From positions 7,664,679 to 7,728,678 of the forward strand of contig NC_081337.1 of the NCBI RefSeq assembly GCF_022539665.2: 64,000 nucleotides of DNA, written 5' to 3'. The position numbers and the translations under genes are program-made. This DNA comes from Daphnia carinata (taxonomy: Eukaryota > Arthropoda > Branchiopoda > Diplostraca > Daphniidae). The notes beneath the pieces are model-generated. The model saw nothing but the letters and a program-made list of their open reading frames with translations. It had not been told where the DNA came from and did not search any database. Positions 25,965-38,800 of this stretch are shown here, piece by piece (position 1 is the stretch's first letter; each line of letters opens with the position of its first letter).

Positions 25965-28900
25965 ATGGATATCTATTCAGATGCCGATGATAATGTCCCT
26001 TTGAAGCCGACCAAGTTGAGAACAATACGACTTAATCGAAGACCAGGTGTTCCATATTTTGGATTTGGGGTAGGCAAGAACAATTTCCCGTCTTTTTAAA
26101 ATTGGAATTTAATCGAATCAAATTATCCTTGTAGATACGTGGAGGGCGTGAGTATGGATTAGGATTTTTTGTCACCAAGGTCGTAGCTGGTAGCGAAAGC
26201 GAGTTGCAAGGATTGTCGGTAAGTCAAGTGCTATAAAGTTATCAAATTCGCTCTCCTATTAATATTGCCATTTTGTTTTTAGGTTGGAGATCAGGTGAGA
26301 GGAATATTAATGCGGGTACAGTTTGGTAAGATCTGATTCATGTGTTTTACGATTCCAGGTAATTCGCATCGATGGGATGCGAGTAGAAGAGGCATTACAC
26401 CGAGAAATGCTGAATTTCATTCGATCGAAATCGCACATCACTTTGTCAGTTAGAAGTAAGTTTGTTCTAGAGTCCTCGATAACATGATTTGCGAAACGTT
26501 CTAAATTCCATTATTCACATAGGTGGAGGCCTCGTCCCATTTTATGAGTGAGTTTGCGCCACTTTTTTGTTTTCTATTAGACACCCTAGTCACGCAATTG
26601 AATTTAACAGATGTACCAATCACGCCCTATCATGGCAACCGGTTAAGACTGATCGTGTCCATCATCCGGCCTTATCAGCATCCTCTTCATGGAGTCCTAC
26701 CGAAGTAGCGCCCTCATTCGCCAGTTTGACTCTCCGATCACACAATAAAGGAAGATTTGGATGCAGGTTAGTTTAGCTAGCTGTCAAGGACACAGATGAA
26801 TCAGTTTTAAATGTATACTGTACATATTTGCGTGACTGGCTTTTGTTGCAGTGTTTGCGAAGGTCCACCGCATAGACGAGGAGTCTATATCCAATCGACA
26901 GAGGAAGGCAGCGTAGCTCGAGTGGCCGGAATCAAAGCCGGCGATCGGATTCTTCATTGCAATGGCATGGATATGACCTCTGTGGATTTCGATGAGGTAA
27001 TCAATGATCTATCCTTGAACTCGCACGTCTAATTTGTCATGCCGTTCGTCACGAGGATTACCTTGATTAGTTTTTTCTTGTCACGCTTTTAATTTGTCTG
27101 TTTTCAATTCTTACGGTGCACCAAAGAGAATTCAATTCTTTCTATTCCATTTTTATTTATTCATTTTCTTTTTTCCTCAAAAATTAATAGTCACTGGTAG
27201 GTGATCGTAAACCTCTTTTCATGCCAACGGCCTAGAAAACATTCTAAATTGAATTTCATATGTTTTGTGTTTCCCATCGATTTCCCTATAAACAGGCCGA
27301 CCGACCCTATTGTTCATTAACGGACTTATTACGTCCTCATTCACTAGCTTTCATTAATTTTCCCCAAACAGGCGGTGATGATGCTGAAAGAATCGAATGT
27401 TTTGAATTTGATAATAAGCCGAGGGGCTGGTAGCGATTTCATTTCACCTGGCGAATCTTCCGGCTACAACAGCGCCGCTTCCTCCGTCAATGGCGACCAA
27501 AGCCCATTGCAAAATGGGAAACAGAAACGACTCTCCGTCGTAAGAGAAGAAATGATTGATGTCGTCGATGAAAGGTTGTCGTTTTTCATCATTTCCCACA
27601 TGAAATCAGACATGTCAATGTTTCTTTTTCTTCTTTTTTTTGTGGGTCAGACGAGGCATAGTGGTCGGTAGCGCGACTGTCGATTTCTGTCACCGAAACG
27701 GCATGAATTGGAATGTACATGAAACCTGTGGCAAAGAACCGATTCATCAAGCTGTTCAGCAATGGAACCGCTCGTCTATTGTTTTAGAAGAACAAGAAGA
27801 ACGAAAGCGGCTGCAAGAAGAACGCCGGCGGATTCAAGAAGCTCATAAATTGCTAGCAGAAGAAAAGGAGAAACTCGCTAGAGACCGCCAACAGCTAGAA
27901 GTAAGTGAATGTGGTTTAAAAAAAAAATCCACTTTCGTTTCCTGAATTTCAAAGTTCGTATATCTAACTCCAATTTTCTCCTTGGTAGGATGCCAGATTT
28001 CAATTACTAAACGGTTCTGCTCCTTCCTTGAAAACAATGCAACCAACGACTGTAAGCATGTCAACCCATTATCTCATTTAGTATTTGTAAAGTAATTTTA
28101 TTGACACTATTGTTCTTTGGTTTTTATGTTTATTTGTTGTTTGTAGAAGCCTTACGCAGAACCGGAAACGGTGGTTAAGGCACCCGTTGGAGGAACCGTT
28201 CATGAGCAGGTGAGAATCGAACGCCATCTATGATGTGCTACATAAGATATTATTATTTCTATTTAATTACAGAATTTCTGTATGCTTACTTGTAATTTTT
28301 TTTTCACTGCAGCTTATGGTAGAATTCAAGCAAAAGATGGTGTCATTAAAAGCGACAGATGTCACCTCCGGCTGTGGACAAGAGGTAGCTATGTTTTCTG
28401 TATCAGAAGCTTATTAGCTGTCTCAAGTAATGAGATAAGACATGCCCTGATAAAATCGCTTTGTCACCAGTGATGAAACATTAGTCATTCTTACTCATCG
28501 TGTCATTCAGGTCAGTCAGGTAGGTAAAGTTAAAGAAATTTCGGCATCAAACACGCACCTGCCATTGAAAGCAAGCCAGTCTGCACCACCAGCACCTCCT
28601 TTACCTCCGGTATCCATCTCTTTAGTTAATATCGTATTGGGACAAGTAGTTAATTGCTTATCTGTGTAACAGCCGCTGCCAACAGGTGTGACTGTCGCGG
28701 CACGGAAGAAGCCAGCACCTCCTCCACCCGTGCCAGTCCCTGATTACGATCTTTCGTCCTTTTCGCGAAAGATGGATAACACAGAACAAGAGGTGAGGGA
28801 CGACACGACTTTGATGAGCAAATTGGACAAGCCGTCATCAGTTGTGCGAGTTTCGATTGGAACATATCAAGAATTGCCACCTGAACCGACGAAATTAGAT

Positions 28901-29552
28901 TTTTTGCCATCCAAGAGACATAGTACATCGCCTGCCGGAACACGGCAACCTGATGGAGTCATGAAGAACCAGTTGCAATCGGAACTGAGTCAAACACTAT
29001 CGCGATCCCGTCTCAGACAACGTATTCCTTCCACCGATCTCGAGCTTTCCGAAGAAATCAAATCGAAATCTCCAGCTGAAGTAAATCCTCCTATTGCCTC
29101 AAAAGAAGAAAGCCCAATTGAGAAGAATAGACCAGCTGCACAGCAACCACCGGCTCTGTCGACATTCCGACGAGCTCCTGCATCCGAAATCCAAGCCAAA
29201 ATGGCTTCATTGGCTGCTGCTTCGGCCAATGGATTGGGTCGCGATGCAACCATTTCTCAGTTGGCGGATAATAAAGTCACAATCAAAGTCCATCCGTACG
29301 TTTCGCGATCGGACTTTGGTCAAACGTAAGAGACCGTATTTCGTTTGCTTGTTATTGCCCGGCTTGTAATAAGAATCACGTTGTACCAAGTCACGCCTGC
29401 TTTCACTTTTATTTTTACTGACACTTTCCACGTTAATGTTGTGTCTCAGAACGAAAGTTTCTGGCGATCTATATATCTATTTACAGATTCGTTGTCCTTT
29501 CTTTATTTTGGACAGAACGTACATCGACAGTGTCCCCGTGACCGAACTCTGA
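25965..29552 (+). CDS. USH1C: Harmonin-like multi-PDZ scaffold
   Basis: Scaffold protein of actin-rich protrusions such as stereocilia and microvilli that tethers cadherins and myosins. The start MDIYSDADDNVPLKPTKL opens directly into PDZ1 (RRPGVPYFGFGIRGGREYGLGFFVTKVV, split over exons), with VGDQ on a 12-nt exon (26283-26294) and VIRIDGMRVEEALHREMLN on the next. The linker SGGLVPFYE and LSWQPVK parallels the harmonin GLIPVK and LTWQ segments. PDZ2 follows (GVYIQSTEEGSVARVAGIKA, GDRILHCNGMDM). After it come RGIVVGSATVDF, a charged coiled coil near 27,780-27,900, and proline-rich and Ser-rich regions. The frame can stop at TAA 29327-29329. A GTAAGA donor at 29326 joined to an acceptor at 29515 instead gives a last exon 29516-29552 ending VTEL, a PDZ-binding tail; I prefer this end. 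A poly(A) signal lies at 30209-30214. Confidence 0.88.
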
Positions 29553-32500
29553 TCGTCTTTTGTTTCGTCAATACATCTTCCAGTTGTTGTACATTATTTA
29601 CTCGAGTTGTTGGTGGTTATTTTCTTTCTTTCTTGCATTTACACTTGGCTTGAAAAAGAAAGCCGAGAGAAAGCACAAGATCAGCACAATGGCAACTTTC
29701 TATCTCATCATAAAAATGATGACTTCTGCTACTAGTGCTGCCACAAGAAAAAAAGAAAAGAAACAGGACGTCTTTAAAAAAAAAATGTCGATTGTCGTCG
29801 TCGAGATGTCGGTCTCTCTTCAAAGAATGAAAACATACCAACAAATAGCTCAACGTATTTCAGGTAGAATCAGGTATTGAAATATATGATGCCTATAAAG
29901 CCGCTATAGGCGACAGACAGCTGCACATTCTTGCTGAACAAAAATGAGAAGGCTTCAAAAAGAAAAGAATCGATAGGTCACGCCGTCTAGTCGTGGGTAT
30001 GGCAATCTTCAATGTAATTGTATTAGGGCAGCGCGCGCACACGCATGGGATAAATACGAGACCCTTCGAGAAACGACTAACATGGCACTGTTGATTCATC
30101 AGAAAAACTGTTTATGATTGTTTCAGTATTTCAGAGTCAAGAGAATCAACTCGTTTCGAAACAGCTGCCACTCGTTGTTCTTTCTCGTTTTTTTTTTATT
30201 CTCGTAATAATAAAGTGATGCAGTGATGGCCAGGTGACGAATGTTTGAAGGCACGAAAGCGAGAAGGGGGAATGAAAAAAGAGGGGGGGGGAGAGAAAGA
30301 AACTTGCAGCCGACTCGATCTTTTCTTTGTTCGGTCCAATGTTTCAAATCCCGCCAGATGGCTCTATTTCGCCCGCCACACCACCAGACGGCGTAGGGAT
30401 ATGGGGTGGGGAGAAAGGAAAGGGAATAGATTCTTTTCGAAGCAGCCCATTCGTTTGAGAGCTGCTGCCTGAACAAGATCTGTTACACACGACAAGCACG
30501 CGCAACGTCATGACGGCATCATCTTTGTGGTGAATCTCCAATGCTCGTTATTTTTCAACCTTTTACTCAACACTTCGTCACAACGTTTTAAGTTTACCAG
30601 TAAGTCTTTGCAGATTATTGTTTTTTTACCGCTGTCATGTGCAACCAGTTGTCTTGTCGGATTGAAGAGCATGGCCCTTAACTTCATCCCTCCCTCTCCC
30701 CATCTGTGTGTGTGTGTGTGTGCTCTACTCGTGTTGTCTGGCAAGATGGTGGGTTAAAGTGTTGGTATGCTATTTGAGTATCTGTATTGAGGTCAGGTGT
30801 AGAATTTTGAATAAGCGCGCCGTTTTGGAACGTGAAAGTCCCGCGCGTGCACGTGGTGTGTTGTTCACTGAACGTAGCGGTACTTTTTCTTCACACTTTC
30901 AGTTGGTTGGTGGGAAATGCCGCGTGCAGAAAGAGAAACCGTGTGCGGGTGTCCGCGTGCGGAAAAAGCAGGTCAACGGGCCAGTTTTGCTAGCAGAGAG
31001 AGTGAAAGGCGATGTAATGTATGTTAAGGGGTGGTGACAGTACGAGTATTGTCACGATTTTTACTTTTTCAAATGGTGAAAATGCGGGTTGATTGTCTCG
31101 AAGAGGGGGGGGATTTCTTATTATCTCGGTCACTACCAGTTACATAAAAGGAATTAAAAATAGGGACACATTCACTTCTCGTATTTCCCCCCTCTCCTTT
31201 GTTTTGTTGGGTTTGAATTTACCAGAAAGAAAAAAGAATTCTTTTTTCACCCCTCTTATTTCCGGCATGGAGGATGTTGGAAGCAGGAACCCTCGGGCCT
31301 CCTGTGTGATCTTCCCCAACAACTTTTGATTGCGTTACAGCAGCCTGTATTTTTTAGCAATGGCCTCTTTTGTCTACTCACCCCTGGATGTGTCAGCGTC
31401 GGAGGGTGATACGAGTACAGGGGGGAGCACGTGGGTTGCCATGGTTACCGTCCCCCCTTGACATTCAGTGTCGTCACGATGAGAGGGTCAGCCAGGGTTG
31501 AAACGGAAACAGCTGTTGTGCGCGGCCCAACATGGCGCAGCTGCGCCTCTCTGTGTCTGTACGAAGAAAAGAGGAGCATGGGTACTCACTTTTTTTTTCT
31601 GACCCCCTCCCTTTTCTTTCCCATTCTCGAATGTTCAGTGGGCCCCTTCCCCCCCTCAATCTATATGAAAGATGGCCAACACAATAAAGCTAGAAAAGAC
31701 ATTTTTGTCTGTGTCCAAAAACATCTTCCATGTGTGGGGGAAGCTGAGATTCTTCTTCTTCTTCGAGGGGTGGAATATTTCTGGGTTTCTTTGTGTTCTC
31801 CAGCGGGGGTGGGTGGTACCCTAACAGAAACCGTTGGGATCTTGTTTGTTCGAAAATTCCAAATTCTAGATGGGCATTGAAAGTATTGACGTCGGTTAGA
31901 GGGGGGCTCGGTGTGTATTGATCCGCGATGGAAAATGCTCCAGGGGTTTTGTGTGTAGGTTATTAGTTTTGAAAGATCCGTTGGATCGATTCTCCCTATT
32001 TCACTGCACGATGAGTCATAGCAACACGTGCCCTAATGCGTCGTATTTTATTTATTTTTTCAGAATCGAATTCGTGAATTTTTACATTTGCCGTCATCAC
32101 GAGGCAACACGTGTTTGGTAGCCATTTTATTTAGTGCAAATCGATAACGTCCAATGTAAGCAGTGCGGTAGGCATTAGATAGCAACACCCTCTGTCTGCA
32201 GCATTCTACATGTGAGTTGGGACGCCGCCCGATTATTGATCGGAAACCTGAGGTAGAAGGGAGAGCTAGACATAGACCCCTCTTAGAACGAGCAATAAAG
32301 TACAGACAGAAAAGGGGGAGAGCGTGGAAGGGGGGGGGGAGAGTAACAAGAGGGGTTTGTCGGTAGCCAATGGGGAGGCTTCTCTTGTACACATCTTCAA
32401 CGCACAACGAACTGATCTCAAATACAAAGCGCACTGATTCGGATTCACTACCGGAAGTTTATTAGAATCATAAAGAGAAAAAAAAAGAACGTGAAAATGA

Positions 32501-32833
32501 AATCTTAGATGAAAGTAACTGGGAAACGACGAGGGAAAAGTGGCCTACTTTCACGTTCACGCCAAAAGGGAAAAGGTGTATTATTTTTGCCACATTCACG
32601 ATCCGAGAGAGAAAGTGCGTGACGACGAATTTTCTCTTTTAGAAACTTTTCCTATGTTTTCATCATGTTCCTTTCATACAAGTCGGTCTTGCAATTCCAT
32701 GTGCGGCAGTGGCAACAAGTAACAGTTTTTATGTTCTTCTTTCCAGGTGCCATTTGCAACCAGTGTCTATCGTTAATATCGTTGCCCGGTTAATAACAGA
32801 CGCTTGGAGTGCGATCGTTTATATTTTTTCGTC
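29553..32833. other. Harmonin 3' UTR and long upstream region of brat
   Basis: No coding sequence is supported in 3.3 kb. It contains a (TG)n microsatellite at about 30,703-30,721, purine-rich and G-run stretches (30,250-30,300; 32,310-32,345) and C-rich patches. A good splice acceptor (CTTTCCAG, ending 32746) precedes the brat start by 87 bp, suggesting at least one upstream non-coding brat exon. Confidence 0.45.
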
Positions 32834-35820
32834 ATGGCATCTTCGCCTAGTCCGTCCTCGTTGGATTCGGTCGGCACATCACCACTTGGTTCCTTTTCCG
32901 ATCCCAACGAGCATCCGCTCTTGGCTCGTGATCTCGGTCTCGGCCCTCTGGTCGGTTACGGCGATAGTGGCGTCTTCAACGGAATGAATTCCACGGCATT
33001 TTCCTCCTCCTCAATGCTGCACAATTCGGCTCTTAGCCTCTACCTCAATGGATTGGGAAGTAGCAGCAATCTGGAATCCGGATCCGCTCTCAAGGTACTT
33101 CATTTTTCTCGTCCGTTATTATGTATTTAGTCTGCCGTTAAGCCGATTGGATGGAACTAGCATTGATTGGTTGACTGCGATGTTAACATTCTCTTAAAAA
33201 CTAGGACAGTAATGTCTTAGGGATTACGAGAATTGAAAGCTAAGTATTTCCTTTGTTTTCTTTATGACAATAGGACAACTTGAGCATGGGGAGCAGTGGA
33301 ACGAGCAGTCGGCCACCTAGCGGTGGATTGCCCGGTTGCAATTCAAGTACCAGCAGCAGTGGCGTCTCCAGCCCCGGATTGGCTACTAAATGCGCTGTTT
33401 GCGGCGTCGGTGACTCCTTTTCCGTTCTGCCCAAAGTTCTTCCTTGTCTGCATGCTCTTTGTCAAATGTGCTGGGACAAGCAGCAAATGAACGAAGGGAT
33501 GACAACTGATTTGCTGGACAAGAGTACTTGCTGCCCGGTTTGTAAAGCCGATTGCCTCATGTCCCCGCCTTCTCACCAAGGATCGTCTTCTTCATCAAGC
33601 CTTTTCAAAGATTTCTCCTCGACGCTCCACATGCTCGAGACGCCAGCCACAACTCCGCTTTCCGAAAACAATGGATGGAACTCGGCCACTTGCACTGCTT
33701 GCAAGGCCAAGGATCCCGTTTTGGCTGTCGCCAAGTGTTTCGATTGCGCTTCGCTACTCTGCACTTCGTGCGTCCTGGCTCATCAATTTATGCTTTGTTT
33801 CGAGGGACATCGACTCATGACGTTGGCCGAGCTAGCAAATCCGTCTTCGTCGTCGACCAACTTCACCAACAGCAAAACCGCCAGCAGGCCCTGTGTCCGC
33901 CATCGTGGAGAATCGGTGACTCTCTACTGCCACACTTGTTCCGTCCCGGCATGCACCCAGTGCTTGTTGATGGAACATAGCGGCCCAGCTCACGACATCG
34001 AGGCTCTCAACGAAGCGGCTCCTCGCCTAGCTCATCAACTAAACCGTACTCTGAATGATGCCCGCGCCAAGGCTGCTGAACTCAAGACCGTCGTCCAAGC
34101 TGCCGAGTCTGCTGTCAACAAGATGTCCAATCAGCTGTCCAAGGCTCAGACGGATGTCACTGAAACATACCATTTTTACCGTGCCGCTTTGGATGAGAGG
34201 CGCGAAGAGTTACTCCGTGAATTGGAGAGCGTCTACAACAATAAGCAGACTACACTCAACGATCTTGGACACAAGACACAGGAAGCAGTGGAACGTATTC
34301 TCAAGACGTGCAGCTTTGTCGAACGCCTTGTGAAGCAATCATCTCCCGTCGAGGCTCTTCTCTTCAAGAAAGAACTTGATGCCAAATTCGCTGCCCTGTT
34401 CGCTTTCTGCCCACCTGATTTGAACCTTCAAGGCTCCCTCGATGTCGAGTTCATGTCCAACTACAAAGCCATTCAGATTGGAGTCCGCAACACGTACGGC
34501 TACATCCGGTCGACTAACGAGCCCAACACACCTGGATCTTTCAATGCAGCTGCAGCTGCCGCCGCCGCCGCTTCGAAAATGCAGCCACCCATCGCTCGAC
34601 CCACTTCGATGCTGTTGGGTTCCAATTACTCGGTCAATGGAGTCAATCTGACCCTCAACAATGGACGTTTGAGCCCAGCTGGTAGCTTGGCCACACCAAA
34701 TGGCGATTCACATTTCATGGCTAAGAGATTCCCAACATCGGCGTCGAGCAACAGCTTTGGATTGGGATTGAATGACCTCGGCTTGGGTACCCCCACTCTG
34801 TCGCAACCACCGACTTATGAAAAATGGAGCAATAATGCCGGAGGATTTGATTCGTTCCAGATGCCACCTTCCACCATGCGCTCAGACGGATCGTCGATGA
34901 CGTCGATGGCCAACGACCCATCGCTCTTCGAACTCTCCAAGCTTATGTCCAACACTTCGCTCTATCCTCCGCGCTCGCAGATTAAACGCCAAAAGATGAT
35001 TTACCACTGCAAATTTGGTGAATTCGGTGTTATGGAGGGCCAGTTTACTGAACCGTCTGGTGTGGCCGTTAATGCTCAAAATGACATTATCGTTGCTGAT
35101 ACCAACAACCATCGCATCCAGATCTTCGACAAGGAAGGGCGCTTCAAGTTCCAGTTTGGCGAATGCGGCAAGAGAGATGGCCAATTGCTGTACCCTAATC
35201 GCGTTTCGGTCGTGAAAACCTCCGGTGACATCATCGTTACTGAGCGTTCGCCCACTCATCAGATCCAGATCTACAACCAATACGGACAATTCGCACGCAA
35301 GTTCGGTGCCAACGTGTTGCAACATCCCCGCGGCGTTACTGTCGACTCCAAGGGCCGTATCATCGTGGTCGAGTGTAAGGTGATGCGTGTCATCATTTTC
35401 GATCAGATGGGCAACGTACTGCACAAATTTGGCTGTTCGAAACACCTAGAATTCCCCAACGGTGTGGTGGTGAACGACAAGCAGGAGATCTTCATCTCGG
35501 ACAACCGTGCTCACTGCGTCAAGGTTTTCAGCTACGAAGGTGTCTTTCTGCGTCAAATTGGTGGCGAAGGTCTGACCAACTATCCCATCGGTGTTGGCAT
35601 CAACTCTGCCGGCGAGATCCTAATCGCCGACAACCACAACAACTTTAACTTGACCATCTTCACTCAGGATGGACAGCTGATCTCGGCGCTCGAATCCAAG
35701 GTCAAGCATGCCCAGTGCTTTGATGTAGCCCTCCTCGACGATGGTTCCGTCGTCTTGGCCAGCAAAGATTATCGTCTATACGTCTACCGTTACGTGCAAA
35801 TCCCTCCTCTGGCGTTATAA
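32834..35820 (+). CDS. brat: Brain tumor (Brat) TRIM-NHL translational repressor
   Basis: RNA-binding repressor that works with Pumilio and Nanos on target 3' UTRs and restrains neural stem-cell growth. Exons 32834-33094 and 33274-35820 encode 935 residues. The start MASSPSPSSLDS closely resembles Drosophila Brat. Residues 127-177 form a complete C3HC4 RING (CAVC, CLHALCQMC, CCPVC). Two B-boxes follow (CTACKAKDPVLAVAKCFDC and CVRHRGESVTLYCHTC), then a B-box C-terminal coiled coil with TYHFYRAALDERREELLREL, a poly-Ala tract, and a six-bladed NHL propeller over about the last 280 residues (from QMIYHC-type KMIYHCKFGEFGVMEGQF to YVYRYVQIPPLAL). The NHL is almost identical to insect Brat, fixing the orthology. 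The RING is unexpected, since Drosophila Brat lacks one. Confidence 0.97.
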
Positions 35821-38800
35821 TCGGTCGTTGATTTTTTTTTCCTTTTTCATTCTATTTTCGCGCCCTCCATACATTATCTCTTGTCAATCTACATATCCCC
35901 TTGGGTCTTATCGTCAGGAACCAGAAGTTCCCGATTTTTCGCATCTCTCCAGCGACGGGGGGATTTGAATAATGCACTTATATCGATCTTGTTTTTAATC
36001 AATAATTGGTTGAACATTTTTTTTTTTTTGAGTTCGCATCAGTCGACTCGGTAGTTCGACTTGGTAGAAGAAGAAAAAAAAACGAACTAGTCATGAAATT
36101 ATCGGATGTAGCTCCGGAGAAATCAATCTCCCCCCTTTTTTGTAGCCAGCTCGAGGGAAAGAAAAATTGTGGAACGTTTTGGCCAAGGTTTGGCGAAAAC
36201 CTCATATTGAAAAAAAAAAAAGAAAGAAAAGAGAAAGTTTTTGAATGGATTTTTCAAGTCAAGTAAAGATAAAAGAAAGTTCTCCGCGAAAAAGAAAACG
36301 TTGACTCTGAGACTTGGTTAACATAGCAGCTGTCGTGCAGTTTAGCAATAGCTCCTTTATTTTTTGCTCTCATTTTTTTTTTTTAATTGGGTAGTTTGAG
36401 AAATGCTCACGAAATGATTAGAATGTTGGCTTTGTTGTATCAACGGTACAGCCCCCCTTACCCTCCTGCGCCAGTTCTTTTTGATGGTAGTTTTTATTTT
36501 TGTTTAATACTTTTGTTGGCCGTAAGTAATAAGAAGTGGGAAAAGAATTTCTTTGTTTGCTTGTATAACTATGTCATGATGCGCCCGTCATCCTGGGATC
36601 CAAAAAGAAACAAATCTTTGGGCTCGTGGACCAATCCGAATCTATCCAAACTGTCTTCTTCTCTCTTTCGTAAAAACTATCACTCAGAGGCTCAACTGAT
36701 CAAGAACGTGCACAATCCTGTTGATCCGTTTTAAAAAAATTTTTTCTCGAATTCCTCAAAACTTATGAAGCACTCTTCAAGTATTGTCATTTCGAACAAG
36801 TCATTACTCTCGGCCTGTGATAGGAGTTAAGCCTCACTATTCTTTCTCTGGTTAACTATTACTGCTTTTTCTCTTTAAAAACAACAAGTTTCGCCTTTTG
36901 CAATGGCAACCATCTTCATTCTTTTTTCTTATTATTATTATCTACTAGAAATGTTAACGAGATGACTCCTCTTTCTGTGATGTGGTCGCTCTCTTTTCAC
37001 AAGCTTTTCTGCCACACTCCTCGGCTATGATCTCGTCAGTTAAAGGCGCTTATTGGATTTGAAAAAAAAAAATCTTCTATTTCTCACGGGAAAGGTGGGC
37101 GTATTTGGGGGGCTGTGTCCGATTCACCTGATGTGTTTGTGAAGTGTTGCGAATTTGTCTTAAGTAGCAGGGTCAACCTTGTCTCCTGTTCTAATTCATC
37201 CCCTCATTCATTTTTCCATTTGTTTTTTTTTTCTTCTATTTTTTGTTTATCGTCAGTCAAGTTCGATATAATCTGTTTCTGAAAGTAGAATTTATACTTG
37301 TGGCGTTTTTTGTGGGATTCGAAAGTCAGCAGTAGCCAACCCAAGTGCTCAAAGGCAAAAGATGAAGTTTGATGTGGGAGTTGACTCTTCTAGTGTTTGT
37401 TCTGCGCAGGGAAAAGGGATTCAAAATTTGTCATTGCTTTCAGTAATTTTTTTTATGTGGCTATTTTCTCTTTAAACTTACCCCTGTGCCTGATTCAAAC
37501 AAGTGCAGCTCTATCCATATACTCCTTTTTCTATCTCTGGCTATCTTCTCACATGTATATTCAACCCAAGGTTTGTGTTAACAGCCATTTTTTTCCACAG
37601 CTCCTCCCATGCGTTTCCTTGCTACCAGTTTTTTCGGTGCGCATTTGTTTCGTTGCGTTGCTCTTGTTTACTTCTTTTTAAAAAAAATTAATTTTAGTTA
37701 CAACTTTTTGAAATTGTTTTGTGAATCGATAAGCCAATCTCCGTCTTGTCCATGTCTCTTGCTCCTCGGAATTTCCATCCTTTTTTGTGGTCTTTTTTAG
37801 AATTCAGTATCATTTTGGGTTTTGTGTTCCTGACTCGTCGCTCCTTGCTCTCGATCGATGATATTGGCCAAGGAAATCGGCATTTATCATTTAGTTTTTC
37901 CGTATTCTTTTTTTTCTCCTACATCGTCACTTCCGTCTCTTTCTATTCTTATTTTAAGTGAAAATGTTTTAATCGTACGCGGAATTCAATACCACGAGAG
38001 GGGAAAAATTGGCTTGTCTTGTTCTTTTTGTTGTCGTCGAATCGATTCCATCAGCCGCTTGTATACAAATGCCTTTGCCTCTGTGCCCCCCTGGGTCTCT
38101 GTCCACTGTTCCTTGTGTACCTCAATTTGTACTGTTATTCTTTCAGTTTTAAAGTGTTTAATTTCGCTTCCGGATTGGCTCTCTTCTCTCTGTCCCCACT
38201 TTTTTTTTCTTTCATTCTTACTCAATCCTTCCTTTCGCGTGTATCTTAACGAAAGGTGGCAGTTATTTATCTACTATCAGCTATTTCCTTTAAAAAAAAC
38301 AAAAGCACGAGTTTTTTGTTCGTTATTTCAATCCCCTGTCGCCACATTACTTAACAGTATAGTTTGTTTGTTTTTTTCTTTTACAACACAAGGCTTTGGA
38401 TTGTCGTTGGCAGTGTCGTTACATACTCAGGATGGCTCTAACAGATTGAAAGAGTCGGTTGTTAAGTTGGCGTGAAGGGTTTCATTCAATAGTTTCTCTG
38501 GTTTTATCCGGCAGGTCTGAGAGAGAGGAACACATGTACGCGCTGTCAAAGGCTTGATCGGAATCGATTTAACGCACCAATATTGAATCATTGCAAACAA
38601 AATGAATTCCTATATCATGTGCGTGCAAATAAACATTTATTTAGTTAATAAACGATAATACTACAGCTGGTTTTCAACTTGATTGCTACACTATTTTTTA
38701 TAGTTCGAAGTAAATGTGTGTTGGTAGACGAGAAAGACCAATTTTATTAGTTGGAACAATACTAAACATAGTAAAGTACAGTACCCACTCGTTTTAACAT

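Noticed and set aside
28688-29253. Minus-strand open frames opposite the harmonin C-terminal exon
   Set aside because: They mirror the long coding exon on the plus strand and carry no family signature.
30703-30722. (TG)n run as a regulatory element
   Set aside because: A short simple-sequence microsatellite needs no special explanation.
30123-31880. Several overlapping open frames upstream of brat
   Set aside because: They come from G/C-skewed, purine-rich or C-rich sequence, conflict with each other, and show no conserved motif.
34882-35445. A 187-codon minus-strand open frame inside brat
   Set aside because: It is an antisense shadow of the highly conserved NHL coding sequence.
37858-38475. 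A 205-codon plus-strand open frame downstream of brat
   Set aside because: It is rich in Ser, Phe and Leu from T-rich sequence, has no domain, and lies in the probable brat 3' UTR.
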